64,000 nt of DNA from PALSA-1296 sp037143335 (GCA_037143335.1 JBAWZA010000008.1:59133-123132), one strand, 5' to 3'; positions 26,194-36,178 are shown, counted from the stretch's first letter. Made by a program: numbers and translations. The notes: generated by a model not told the origin, from the sequence alone.

Positions 26194-29100
26194 TTAATCA
26201 ATATTCACTTCAAGTGCTAATCCTTGTAACTCGCGAACCAATACGCTGAATGATTCAGGTACACTTGGTTCAGGCATGTTCTCGCCTTTGACGATTGCCT
26301 CATAGACACGTGAGCGTCCTGGTACGTCATCAGACTTCACCGTGAGAATCTCTTGAAGTGCATGGGCTGCACCGTACGCTTCGAGTGCCCATACTTCCAT
26401 TTCTCCGAATCTCTGGCCGCCGAACTGAGCCTTACCGCCAAGTGGCTGCTGAGTGATAAGGGAATAAGGTCCGATTGAACGAGCGTGGATCTTATCATCA
26501 ACAAGATGCGATAATTTCATCATGTAGATTTGTCCGACCGTTACTTTCTGCTCAAGGGCTTCACCAGTTCTTCCATCATAGAGCAAGGTACGAGCCTCTT
26601 GATCGAGACCTGCTTCGCCCAAATATGAGAACACATCATCCCAGTGCGCGCCATCGAAAATTGGTGTTTCAAATTTGACACCGAGCATCGAAGCGGCGAA
26701 TCCAAGTGCAGTCTCATAGAGCTGACCGATATTCATACGGCTCGGCACGCCAAGTGGATTGAGTACAATGTCAACAGGAGTACCATTCGGCAAGAACGGC
26801 ATATCCTGTGGAGGCACGATTTTGGCAACAACTCCCTTGTTACCGTGACGACCTGCCATCTTATCACCGACAGAAAGTTTACGTTTTTTTGCTACATAAA
26901 CTTTTGCCATCTGCATAATACCAGGTTGCAACTCATCTCCGAGTCCTACCTTAGATTTCTCCTTGCGGACTTCAGCTTCGATATCCTCACGCTTTGTCCA
27001 GTAGCCTTCGTAAATCTTGCGGACGAGATTGCTTTTTCTGCGATCTTCGACCCAGTCATTGCCGACGGAAAGTTTTTCTAACTCATCCAAACGAGAGAAG
27101 AATGTATCTTTCTTAATTGCAACGCCTGCACGAATGACGGTAGAGCCATCAAGATCTTTGATTCCGGTACAGGTTTCGCCATCCAATACTTTCAACAGCT
27201 TTTCAGCAATCTTGGTATTGATGCCGAGCATTTCATCCTTATAATACTTATCTATGATGTCAATGCGCTTCTTCTCTTCCCGTTTTTCATCACCTTCTTT
27301 TTTGGTGCCTTTGCGAGAGAATAATTTTGTCTCGACAACAACACCCTTGATTCCAGGAGGTGCTTTGAGCGACGCATCTTTTACGTCACCAGCTTTATCT
27401 CCGAAAATTGCACGTAACAACTTCTCTTCAGGTGTAGGGTCTGTTTCTCCTTTTGGTGTAATTTTACCGATGAGAATATCGCCTTCCTTTACTTCGGCAC
27501 CGATACGAATAATACCCGACTCATCGAGGTCCTTCGTTGCTTCTTCGGATACGTTCGGAATTTCACGAGTAAGTTCTTCTTCTCCGCGCTTTGTATCACG
27601 AACATGTAATTCAAATTCCTCAATGTGAATTGAAGTGTAGATGTCTTCTGATACTACACGTTCCGAGATGACGATAGCATCTTCGAAGTTATACCCACGC
27701 CATGGCATGAATGCAACGAGGACATTTCGTCCGAGTGCAAGCTCGCCACCCTCGGTTGAAGATGAATCAACCAGTGGTTGACCTTTAACGACACGCTGTC
27801 CATCTCTAACGATTGGACGGTGATTGATACAAGTGTCCTGGTTTGTTCTAAAGAATTTTGTAAGTTTATACTCACGTCTTCTGCGATCATCGAAGCTTGA
27901 GATAATCTCGTCTCTTGATCCTTCATCATCATAGATCATAACGATGCGCTCAGAATCGACAAATTCTACAACTCCGTCACGCTCAGCTAAAATCAATGCT
28001 CGGCTATCACGGGCTATTTTGCCTTCGAATCCCGTACCAACCAACGGAGCGATTGGACGCAACAATGGCACAGCCTGACGTTGCATGTTCGATCCCATGA
28101 GTGCGCGGTTCGCGTCATCATGCTCAAGGAATGGCACAAGAGCCGCTGCGGCACTAACGATCTGGCTCGGAGCCACGTCCATGTACTGAACTTCCTCTGG
28201 CGTCTTCACCACGAAGTCACCAAATTGACGACAGCTAATTCTATCGCCAATAAAATGTGATTTATCAAGCGGTTGATTTGCCTGAGCAATGATTTTGTCT
28301 TCTTCATCGTCAGCTGTTAGATACTCAATCTCACTTGTCACTTTCGCATTCTTTACGATGCGATACGGTGTTTCAATAAAACCGAACTCATTGATTCGTG
28401 CAAATACTGCGAGCGAAGAAATAAGACCAATGTTTGGTCCTTCAGGAGTTTCAATCGGACAGAGTCTGCCATAATGAGTATAGTGAACGTCACGAACTTC
28501 GAATCCTGCTCGTTCACGAGTAAGACCACCAGGTCCGAGGGCAGACATACGGCGTTTGTGTGTCATCTCAGCCAATGGATTCGTTTGATCCATGAACTGT
28601 GAAAGCTGGTTCGTACCAAAGAACGTATTAATGACGCTCGTCACTGTTCGTGCATTCACAAGATCAGCAGGTCCGACTTTTTCATCGTGGATGCTCATAC
28701 GCTCACGAATCGTTCTTGCCATACGAGCAAGTCCGATATTGAATTGCTGTGCAAGCTGTTCACCTACTGAACGGACACGGCGATTACCTAAGTGATCAAT
28801 ATCATCAAGCTGCGCTTTGCCGAGCTGAAGTTTAATGATATATTTTAGAATTGCGACGATGTCCTCTTTTGCGAGTGTCGTTACTTCATTAGCAACTTGG
28901 AGGTCGAGGCGTTGATTCAATCGTAGTCTTCCGACCAAACCAAGATCATAACGCTTCTGCGTAAAGAACATTTTTTCCAAAAGTCCTTTCGCTGTTTCCA
29001 TATCAGGTGCTTCTGTTGAGCGCATGACACGGTAGATAGCTTCGAATGCATCATCAGTAGAACGAGACGGGTCTTTGACGATCGTGTTGAGTACAACTGC

Positions 29101-30000
29101 ACCGCCTGTCTCTTCAAGATCCAAAAATTTCACCGACTTCACGCCACTCTTTTTGAGCTGGTCGATATGCTCTTCCTTAAATTCAGAATCTTTTGAAAGG
29201 AAAATTTCTCCTGTTGACATGTCAATAACATCAGCAGCGATCTTGCGTCCCACGTAAGTATCAAGTTTCGTCTTCTTGATATCTACATCTTGAACCATCC
29301 CGAAAAGTTCGAGAATGTCTTCATCACTTGAATATCCAAGAGCACGAAGGAGCATAGTGACCGGGAATTTCTTTTTTCTGTCAATATATGCCCAGAGCAC
29401 ATTATTGATGTCGGTCGTAAACTCAACCCAGCTTCCGCGAAAAGGTATAATTCTACCTGAGTAAATAGTTGTACCGTTTGGATGCAAGCTCTCAGAGAAA
29501 AATACTCCAGGTGATCTATGAAGCTGGCTAACGACAACACGCTCTGCACCATTAATAATGAATGTGCCGCGCTCCGTCATCATCGGAAGATTACCAAGGA
29601 ATACTTCCTGTTCAATCGTCTCGACAAAGTCTTCTGTGCCTTCTGCCGCATTCTTTGAAGACAACCTGAGGCGTGCCTTTAGTGGTACGCTGTACGTGAG
29701 TCCACGATCTTGGCATTCCATTATACCATATCTCGGTTTTTCCAAGCGGTAATCAAGATAATCGAGGACAAACGTTTCACGAGAGTCAACGATCGGGAAA
29801 TTCAGTTGGAATACCGATTCCAATCCAGTTGCCATTCTCTCGGGAAGTGGAATACCAGATTGTAGAAATTCCTCGAACGACCTTAATTGAACATCAAGAA
29901 GATCGGGGATTGTGTAATCCTTCGGAATCTTCGAGAAAGAAATACGGCCAGTTTCACTGATGTGGGCGCCGTTAAGAAGTGGAGTATTTTTTTTGCTCAT
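26194..30000 (-). CDS. rpoB: DNA-directed RNA polymerase subunit beta
   Basis: 1268 aa. Conserved regions are visible: fork loop and rifampicin region 'GTNQLSQFMDQTNPLAEMTHKRRMSALGPGGLTRERA' (in pieces), 'FEVRDVHYTHYGRLCPIETPEGPNIGLI', 'GDKMAGRHGNKGV', and C-terminal 'PQDMPFLPNGTPVDIVLNPLGVPSRMN'. The rifampicin-pocket residues look like the sensitive form (QFMDQTNPL, HKRR, L before GPGG). It is co-transcribed with rpoC. The leader of more than 300 bp contains a terminator-like hairpin, and no rplKAJL cluster precedes it; the next gene upstream is divergent. Confidence 0.99.
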   Translation of the reverse strand: MSKKNTPLLNGAHISETGRISFSKIPKDYTIPDLLDVQLRSFEEFLQSGIPLPERMATGLESVFQLNFPIVDSRETFVLDYLDYRLEKPRYGIMECQDRGLTYSVPLKARLRLSSKNAAEGTEDFVETIEQEVFLGNLPMMTERGTFIINGAERVVVSQLHRSPGVFFSESLHPNGTTIYSGRIIPFRGSWVEFTTDINNVLWAYIDRKKKFPVTMLLRALGYSSDEDILELFGMVQDVDIKKTKLDTYVGRKIAADVIDMSTGEIFLSKDSEFKEEHIDQLKKSGVKSVKFLDLEETGGAVVLNTIVKDPSRSTDDAFEAIYRVMRSTEAPDMETAKGLLEKMFFTQKRYDLGLVGRLRLNQRLDLQVANEVTTLAKEDIVAILKYIIKLQLGKAQLDDIDHLGNRRVRSVGEQLAQQFNIGLARMARTIRERMSIHDEKVGPADLVNARTVTSVINTFFGTNQLSQFMDQTNPLAEMTHKRRMSALGPGGLTRERAGFEVRDVHYTHYGRLCPIETPEGPNIGLISSLAVFARINEFGFIETPYRIVKNAKVTSEIEYLTADDEEDKIIAQANQPLDKSHFIGDRISCRQFGDFVVKTPEEVQYMDVAPSQIVSAAAALVPFLEHDDANRALMGSNMQRQAVPLLRPIAPLVGTGFEGKIARDSRALILAERDGVVEFVDSERIVMIYDDEGSRDEIISSFDDRRRREYKLTKFFRTNQDTCINHRPIVRDGQRVVKGQPLVDSSSTEGGELALGRNVLVAFMPWRGYNFEDAIVISERVVSEDIYTSIHIEEFELHVRDTKRGEEELTREIPNVSEEATKDLDESGIIRIGAEVKEGDILIGKITPKGETDPTPEEKLLRAIFGDKAGDVKDASLKAPPGIKGVVVETKLFSRKGTKKEGDEKREEKKRIDIIDKYYKDEMLGINTKIAEKLLKVLDGETCTGIKDLDGSTVIRAGVAIKKDTFFSRLDELEKLSVGNDWVEDRRKSNLVRKIYEGYWTKREDIEAEVRKEKSKVGLGDELQPGIMQMAKVYVAKKRKLSVGDKMAGRHGNKGVVAKIVPPQDMPFLPNGTPVDIVLNPLGVPSRMNIGQLYETALGFAASMLGVKFETPIFDGAHWDDVFSYLGEAGLDQEARTLLYDGRTGEALEQKVTVGQIYMMKLSHLVDDKIHARSIGPYSLITQQPLGGKAQFGGQRFGEMEVWALEAYGAAHALQEILTVKSDDVPGRSRVYEAIVKGENMPEPSVPESFSVLVRELQGLALEVNID

Positions 30001-30363
30001 ACGTATCTGCTCTCAAATAAATCTTTTTTAAAGGCACAAAAATTCGCACATACTACATGCGCGAAGCACTGATCCGCTATGAACGGACGAGTGGTGAAAA
30101 ACTCTGTAAAATTGGAAATAAAAAATGCGCGAGAATAGTAGTGCGCGCAGGTGCAATGGTTGTTTGCCGAATCAAGATCGTTATGCGAATGTTAGTTTGA
30201 ACGCTTCTACACGCAGCGACGATTAAAATCGTATGTTGTTGTGCTCGGTAGAAGAATTACAATAATAGCTTGATAGAAACGCAGTTCACCACCTAAGAAT
30301 TCCACAAAAATGGATATTTATTGACTCTTGGCACGTCACGGAATCCACTTCTGTTGTTAAGGC
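30001..30363. promoter_or_regulatory. Divergent intergenic region between rpoB and EamA gene (rpoB leader)
   Basis: 363 bp without a protein-coding gene. It must hold the rpoBC promoter (minus) and the EamA promoter (plus). It contains the terminator-like hairpin at 30116-30149 and, at ~30221-30234, the near-palindrome ACGATTAAAATCGT. No clear TTTG/TAnnTTTG promoter could be assigned with confidence. Confidence 0.5.
30116..30149 (-). terminator. Terminator-like hairpin in the rpoB leader (possible attenuator)
   Basis: On the minus strand TGCGCG (30144-30149), a 12-nt loop and CGCGCA (30126-30131) are followed by TTTTTTATTT, about 115 bp before the rpoB ATG. No minus-strand gene lies upstream within the region, so it cannot simply end another gene; attenuation of rpoBC is the natural reading. 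Confidence 0.55.
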
Positions 30364-31302
30364 ATGCCAACGAATTCCAAGAAGAATACAGCCATCGTCA
30401 TCCTCACCATTCTGACGATTTTTTGGGGGACAACATTCTCCATCGTTCAGAATGCGCTTTCGGATGTATCCCCTATCCTCTTCGCCGCTATCCGGTTTGT
30501 CCTGGCGTTAGGGATTTTTCTGACTATATCCAAAGAATCAAGAAATGGAATTCGACTGCTCTTCAAGCCGAAAGGCATAGACGAACTTTATTTCCGTAAT
30601 CAGGCTCTCATTATCGGCGTAGCATTAGGGTTAGGTTACATTTTTCAATTCGTCGGGTTGCTCACCACCACGACCTCCAAGTCAGCATTTTTGACGTCAA
30701 CAACGGTAGTTTGGACCCCACTCTTTTCGAAACTCATCGGACATGAAAAATTCTCAAGTCAAAAAGTAGTTGCTATCATAAGCTCTCTCATCGGTATTGT
30801 CTTCCTCATGCACCCATACCCTATTGAGCAGATAGTGATCGGTGACGTTTTTAGCTTGCTGTGTGCACTGAGTTTTGGTGTGTATATTTTATGGCTTGAT
30901 AAAATTCATGCCGTTGCCAACCGAGTATCCGGCGGTGAACACGCGTCGGTGATGATGATAAGTTCGATGCAGCTCTTTATTGGTCTCATTTCAATTCTGT
31001 GTATTCTTCCATTTGCCGAAGTCTCACATTTCGTACTCTCGACGAATTCGGTATTTGCACTTTTATATACGACAATTTTCGCAACAGCCCTCTCAACATT
31101 TATCCAAGTCATGTATCAGAAGGAAGTTACGCCAACCTCCGCAGTTCTGATCTATACTCTCGAACCTGTTGTAGCAGCATTTATTGGGTACCTCTGGCTC
31201 ACAGAAAAATTGAGCACAGGCGAATTTATCGGCGCGCTCATAATCATAGGCAGTATGATTTTCGGCCAGATCAATTTTCAGAAAAAGAAAATCGGGAGTT
31301 GA
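30364..31302 (+). CDS. EamA/DMT family transporter
   Basis: 312 aa with ten hydrophobic segments arranged as two EamA repeats (~9-150 and ~155-305). Typical features are 'ILTIFWGTTFSIVQNALSDVSPILFAAIRFVLA' (pieces), 'LTTTTSKSAFLTSTTVVWTPLF' and the C-terminal repeat 'VTPTSAVLIYTLEPVVAAFIGYLWLTEKLSTGEFIGALII'. It is an inner-membrane drug/metabolite exporter-type protein with no predictable substrate. It is monocistronic, divergent from rpoB, and followed by a bidirectional terminator. Confidence 0.92.
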   Translation: MPTNSKKNTAIVILTILTIFWGTTFSIVQNALSDVSPILFAAIRFVLALGIFLTISKESRNGIRLLFKPKGIDELYFRNQALIIGVALGLGYIFQFVGLLTTTTSKSAFLTSTTVVWTPLFSKLIGHEKFSSQKVVAIISSLIGIVFLMHPYPIEQIVIGDVFSLLCALSFGVYILWLDKIHAVANRVSGGEHASVMMISSMQLFIGLISILCILPFAEVSHFVLSTNSVFALLYTTIFATALSTFIQVMYQKEVTPTSAVLIYTLEPVVAAFIGYLWLTEKLSTGEFIGALIIIGSMIFGQINFQKKKIGS

Positions 31303-31332
31303 CAAAAAAAAGGTCGGGAAATCCCGACCTTT
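31303..31332. terminator. Bidirectional terminator between EamA gene and giant T9SS gene
   Basis: AAAGGTCGGGA / TCCCGACCTTT (31309-31319 and 31322-31332) is flanked by T-rich sequence on both strands (TTTTTTTTG on minus, TTTAATT on plus). It serves both convergent genes. Confidence 0.82.
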
Positions 31333-31354
31333 AATTCAACAAGATTTATAAACG

Positions 31355-34300
31355 TTAGCGTTTAACCTCAAGTTTTTGTGTAAGTACAATGTCATTAGAG
31401 GTTAAGCGGACGTAATAAACTCCCTTGACAAGATTAGCTATTGGTAGTTCAAACTCCCCACTACCTGTAGAGTAACGCTGAGTGAGCATTTCTCTGCCAA
31501 GCAAGTCGTAAATAGTAATGGAAACATTGCTTTGAGTCGGGATTTCAAACTTTACGAATGCTGAGTTTCCTGTTGCAGGATTCGGGCGAACGCTTAAGCT
31601 ATTAGAGCTATTGCTTCCTCCATTAACTGCACCAATATGCGCTGTATCATTACCGCATCCTCTTAAAATAGTATAGTTCTTACCAGTATTAGAGAACGAA
31701 CCATCTATATCTGTAACCCAAAGGATTGCAGCACTATCGAGTTTCGTGACAGTAGTCGGATGGAATGCAACCGAAATCGGAGCCGATGTCTTGCCTGCAC
31801 CAATAGTAACCGGAAGCATTGACAAGAACTGTTGGTCAATTGAGAAGTTGACATTGTCCGTAAGCACTGGAGAAGGCTTAAGCGTAAACGGTGCTTGTCC
31901 AGTATTCTGTACGACAAAGGTTTTCTTTAACTCTTTTCCAAGATCAACACAGCCGTAACTTACATCCTGAGCAACAATTGTACCCGTTGCGCCGCGTGCA
32001 TCAAGAGCGATTGGAACAGTGAAACAATCATTCATGATGATTAATGAATCAACGTGATGCTTTGCATCACCAAGCGTTGAACAAAGAGTAACCACTAACG
32101 AGTCTTGAGGTCCAATTGAAGCTGGAAGCGCTGGAACCGTGCTCGTCACACTGAATGTAGGATCACCCTTAGCGGTCTTTGCAGAAATGAACATCATCGG
32201 CGAGCCACCAACAACTGCGGTATTCCGAACGACAAAAGTCGTACACATTTGACTACCAACTGTTTGCTGTGGAAAAACGATGTTATTTGGGTCGGGTGAA
32301 TTCGTTGGGCGTGTTAGTAATTTTAAGGACGGAGCGTTTCTCGAAAGTCTCACATACATTCCGTTTCCTTGATTATCGATAAACCCGAGCGGGGCAACAG
32401 CAGCAGCGAGTGGTTGATTGATATAAACATTAAAGCTATAAGCTTCGCTCGATTTCCAATAAGGCTGAAGCTCAGCCGGTAATCTTGCAACAGTACTATC
32501 AATTAGGGTTGTGTAACCGACGGCCTCAGGGTCGAATCGTACATTTGATGCAACACTGGCAGGTTTATCAAAATATACTCCATCAGGATCGTTGAGTAAC
32601 ATCACCGCTCTCACTCCTGGGTTAGTAGGATTCGGATCGGTAACTGTCACATGCCACCCAGCACAATTTGGAAGCTCTGTAGTGGTCACTTTGAGTGAAG
32701 AGACTGCTCCTGTGTTGAGTTGCATACCAGCTGGAGTAGCGTATTCAGTTTCAAAATTATGTGATTGAAACATCATACCGCCACCTGTTGAGTATTGGAT
32801 TTCATTCATGCCATAAGTGTAGCAGATGAATGGAAAATCAGAGTGCACGTAAAATGCCTTGCCCGTAATGACGAACGTTCCGCCCTTACTACTCGGGAAG
32901 TTATTCGGGGAGATATTGTTGAATGTCTTCGACTGATTCAGCGCATTTGTAAATCCTTGGTCTGGTGCACCTGCAACAGAAACAAAAACCTGAGAGAGAC
33001 TATCAGAAATGACATTAATGTATTGTGATTCGACGCTTCCACCAAATGCCGATGGATTAAAGATGCTGAAGTTATAGGATTTTCTCCAGCGTGAATGTGG
33101 CACAAGTGTGAGCATTGTCGCTGCAGGGTACGGTTTATTCTGCGTTTGTGTTCTTTGATCATATTGTATGACACTGATTTTCTTGCCGTTCTTAGAATAA
33201 ACGTCCGCCGCACCTGTAACATCAGGTTTTTCGGAAAAATTATATTGCGAGGTCGAAAGTAACACGCCACCAGGCAAACCAGTGATGTCGGCTTGTACAA
33301 CAGGTGATTGACCTGGGTCGTAGGTGACAACACGATACGTATCGCCGTTAGACGCACAGCTCGAGTTACCTTTTGTACCCTCGATAAATGGAATCCCCAT
33401 GTAACCAATACTATCCCAGTATTCAACCGGAATTGATTGCTGCATCATCACATTTCTTCCTTCAGCACTGTAACAAGAGATGTCACCGAGGTACGCGTCT
33501 TCATGTCCGGAAAGCACTACAATCGGTTCTGTTGATTGAACAATTGTACCAGTGATGTCATGTGCGTTGTCTTTCCCATCAGCACGAAGATAATAACATT
33601 GTCCTTTGCTTAATCCGAAAGAAAATGTTCTGCCCTTTGGATGACCGGGGAAAGCTGAAGTTGTCGACGGAGTTACACTAACGCTTGTTCCATCCTTTGT
33701 TGCGATCACATAGAAGCATCCTGCAGCCGTTGCATCCGTCCCAGCAGTAAATGCGCCATTCCCTGCGTTATCATACATGCTCGTGAGAACATAATTCTTT
33801 CCGAGGGCTAAAACAGGAAAAGCCATATACGAGCCACCAGAATTCGCACCGCGACTGAGGTACTGTACTGACACCGGATTCTTTGAAACAATGTGGCAAG
33901 CTTTGAATACGTTCTGTGTTTCAGGAACGGTATCAAGCATTTGCGAAAGATCAAGTTTGTATTGCAACACTTGGTTAGCATTGATCACTTGACGCAATGG
34001 AGATTTCTCCTTACCCTGGTCGTCGTAATATGAGATGTAGAGAGTATCCTGGTAATAACTCGTGATAAGAGCGTAAACGTTAAATTGGTTGCTCAATGAA
34101 GATGGGACAAACCTGTTATACGTTGGATAGAAAAATCCAAGATAGAATTCACGCCCTTCGTTTGTAAGACTGCCATGTGGCTTAAGGACTGCAATGATCG
34201 TGTCGCGCATTCCTAAATTTGCCCACGTGGTATTCTGAACAATATATGTACCAGGAGCTTGAACGATATACATAAACGAGTTTCCCGATGTGACGGTATT

Positions 34301-34537
34301 GATTGGTGTTGCACCTGCTGGGATCGAAAGTACTGACATGTTGTCCGTAGCAAAATCACCGTTCCAGTAGATAGTATCGCCGACTTCAATCGAAATACGG
34401 GTAGGATAGTAGTGGTGTCCTAGCGTACCACCAAAAGTGATGGTATGAGTTGTCGGAGCAAGTCCGAATGCATTGCTTGTTAGGAAAACGCCAAAAAATG
34501 CAATTACCGTCAGTACGGGGAAAGAGAATTTCTTCAT
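31355..34537 (-). CDS. Giant T9SS-secreted surface protein: cupredoxin-like, IgGFc-binding-like and choice-of-anchor domains
   Basis: 1060 aa. A signal peptide (~1-25) is followed by a cupredoxin-like fold at ~28-118 (YYPTRISIEVGDTIYWNGDF ... LGMRDTIIAVL). An IgGFc-binding N-terminal-like domain at ~190-560 shows FPVLALGKNYVLTS, 'CFYVIATKDGTSVSVTP', 'LSKGQCYYLRADG' and 'STEPIVVLSGHEDAYLGD'. After a linker, choice-of-anchor D/ASPM-like Ig domains (~740-970; 'FVVRNTAVVGGSPMMF', 'FVVQNTGQAPFTL') and a C-terminal T9SS type A sorting domain follow (VRPNPATGNSAFVKFEI ... KGVYYVRLTS). It is paralogous over its whole length to the gene at 47660-50773. Probably cell-surface or secreted; a binding role is inferred only from domain names. 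Confidence 0.85.
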   Translation of the reverse strand: MKKFSFPVLTVIAFFGVFLTSNAFGLAPTTHTITFGGTLGHHYYPTRISIEVGDTIYWNGDFATDNMSVLSIPAGATPINTVTSGNSFMYIVQAPGTYIVQNTTWANLGMRDTIIAVLKPHGSLTNEGREFYLGFFYPTYNRFVPSSLSNQFNVYALITSYYQDTLYISYYDDQGKEKSPLRQVINANQVLQYKLDLSQMLDTVPETQNVFKACHIVSKNPVSVQYLSRGANSGGSYMAFPVLALGKNYVLTSMYDNAGNGAFTAGTDATAAGCFYVIATKDGTSVSVTPSTTSAFPGHPKGRTFSFGLSKGQCYYLRADGKDNAHDITGTIVQSTEPIVVLSGHEDAYLGDISCYSAEGRNVMMQQSIPVEYWDSIGYMGIPFIEGTKGNSSCASNGDTYRVVTYDPGQSPVVQADITGLPGGVLLSTSQYNFSEKPDVTGAADVYSKNGKKISVIQYDQRTQTQNKPYPAATMLTLVPHSRWRKSYNFSIFNPSAFGGSVESQYINVISDSLSQVFVSVAGAPDQGFTNALNQSKTFNNISPNNFPSSKGGTFVITGKAFYVHSDFPFICYTYGMNEIQYSTGGGMMFQSHNFETEYATPAGMQLNTGAVSSLKVTTTELPNCAGWHVTVTDPNPTNPGVRAVMLLNDPDGVYFDKPASVASNVRFDPEAVGYTTLIDSTVARLPAELQPYWKSSEAYSFNVYINQPLAAAVAPLGFIDNQGNGMYVRLSRNAPSLKLLTRPTNSPDPNNIVFPQQTVGSQMCTTFVVRNTAVVGGSPMMFISAKTAKGDPTFSVTSTVPALPASIGPQDSLVVTLCSTLGDAKHHVDSLIIMNDCFTVPIALDARGATGTIVAQDVSYGCVDLGKELKKTFVVQNTGQAPFTLKPSPVLTDNVNFSIDQQFLSMLPVTIGAGKTSAPISVAFHPTTVTKLDSAAILWVTDIDGSFSNTGKNYTILRGCGNDTAHIGAVNGGSNSSNSLSVRPNPATGNSAFVKFEIPTQSNVSITIYDLLGREMLTQRYSTGSGEFELPIANLVKGVYYVRLTSNDIVLTQKLEVKR

Positions 34538-34786
34538 TAGACTCAGGTTCAGATTAATAATATGTATGACACAAACACTATATTCACTGTGACAAAAATC
34601 GCTTTTCCGATTTGAGATAGCGTTAAACGTTCAAATCACAGAGGATTAAAAAACGTCTCTCATAACCCAAAAAAGCCATTATTTGTGCCCCGGATTGCCC
34701 AGAAAATTGAGTGAACCCAACTTCCTAAGCAACCACTTGACACAAAGGTTGCCTAGAATGATTCACCAACTTGCGATTTGTTTCAC

Positions 34787-35604
34787 CTACCGCAAAATTT
34801 CGAATCGGGCGGAGTTAACCGATTTTTCGTAGGAGACTCGTAATATATAGGTGCCAGCAACAAGTTGCGGCACAGGAATTGTGAGTAATTTATCGGAATT
34901 TGAGACTTTCTGGGTGTAGAGGGTTTTTCCCAAAAGATCAAAAATTGATACTTCAGAAGCACCGCCCTCCCGACTCTCCAACTCTAGCGTAATGCTATTC
35001 CCTGTGACGGGATTAGGATTAATCGTGAAATGTGATGTCGGCTTTTCCTCAACTCGGTTTTTTGTCCAAGTTCCAATCAGGTCCATGGTGGTGTCTATAA
35101 ACTCGCCAGTAGCATAAGACACATATCTCACCACAAGCCGAGCATAACGATTTGCATACCTCTCCGGATAAGGTTTGGTCAGGTCAGGTTTGAATTGGAG
35201 GTCAATCCAAATGGACTCCCCCCCATTCATCGAAAAATTGTCCAACGGGAAATACCCTCTCTGGTTGTTGAGCATTTGAAATTCAGCCGAATCAGCAGCA
35301 AATATATCAACCGATATGTAATTAACTGCCGCTGACCCTACCGATACCAGATTCACTCGATGAGAGATCGAATCAACTCCAGTGACGGTGTCAAGCACAA
35401 AGTATTGACGCGGGCGGTCCCAAGCGAGACGGGAGCTGACAGGTGTTCCGATGAGGTACGATACAGTTTTAAATGAATCTGCATAGGGAGACTGAAGATC
35501 CGTGATCCAATGAATCGATACTGAATCCAAAGGTTATTCCGCATTTGGACATAGTCGTCTGATTCAAAGAATGTCAATGGTATGTAGAATAACTCGAGAA
35601 TCAA
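34787..35604 (-). pseudogene. Remnant of a T9SS-secreted protein (5'-truncated and frameshifted)
   Basis: The intact frame 34787-35530 (247 aa, starting at a TTG) begins inside a domain, lacks a signal peptide and ends in a T9SS type A sorting domain (INPNPVTGNSITLELES ... AGTYILRVSYE). A choice-of-anchor-like domain precedes this (SVGSAAVNYISVDIF). Directly upstream, the +1-shifted frame continues with plausible coding (IPLTFFESDDYVQMRNNL) to about 35604, where an in-frame TGA stops it. It therefore looks like the 3' end of a larger secreted protein that lost its start. It ends TAG. The 249 bp downstream, before the next gene, contains only short inverted repeats. Confidence 0.65.
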
Positions 35605-35713
35605 GATTCTGTTACTCCATCACATAGGGTGAATCCCTACTATACTAAGTCAAGTGAGAAGGCTAAAGGTTACAGATTAATCGGAGGAAAAATACAAAAC
35701 AACAGACAGAGTA

Positions 35714-36178
35714 TTATTTTTTCTTGAATTCGGATACCAATTCCCGAATCAACGAGAGACCTTTTACTACTGAACCGACAATGCCTGTCGTTGTGCGTTT
35801 GACTGCATTTAAGGGAGATTCAATTGTCTCTATGACTGAATCTTTTATGCGCTCAACATCATCCAAAGCGCCACGAACGACGTCAAGAGTATCATCTACT
35901 GTTTCATATATGGCTTCGATACGGGGAACAAGACCTTCACTCAGTGTTGATAGGCGTTGCGTTACGTCGGCGATGTTATCAAGCACTGGCACTGCATGAA
36001 TCCGAATCACAGTGACTTCACTCGCCATCTGGTTTACATCCTTCTTGATGTCGGAGAGTGCAACGTTTGCATTTGCCAAGAAAATATCAGCATTCTTCAA
36101 TGCTCGGACAGCAGCAAAGATGAACCATACTAAGGCGAGTAAAGCGATAACTACGGTTATTTGTACGATAATTTCCAT
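35714..36178 (-). CDS. DUF948 (YtxG-like) membrane protein
   Basis: 154 aa. One N-terminal transmembrane helix (VQITVVIALLALVWFIFAAV) precedes a long helical/coiled-coil region with regular I/V/L heptads (LANANVALSDIKKDVNQMASEV..., 'PVLDNIADVTQRLSTLSEGLVPRIEAIYETVDDTL'). This is the DUF948 pattern, as in Bacillus YtxG, a general-stress protein. It starts 21 bp after the YtxH-type gene, and in Bacillus ytxG and ytxH are also neighbours. Function is unknown; a role in envelope stress is inference. Confidence 0.85.
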   Translation of the reverse strand: MEIIVQITVVIALLALVWFIFAAVRALKNADIFLANANVALSDIKKDVNQMASEVTVIRIHAVPVLDNIADVTQRLSTLSEGLVPRIEAIYETVDDTLDVVRGALDDVERIKDSVIETIESPLNAVKRTTTGIVGSVVKGLSLIRELVSEFKKK

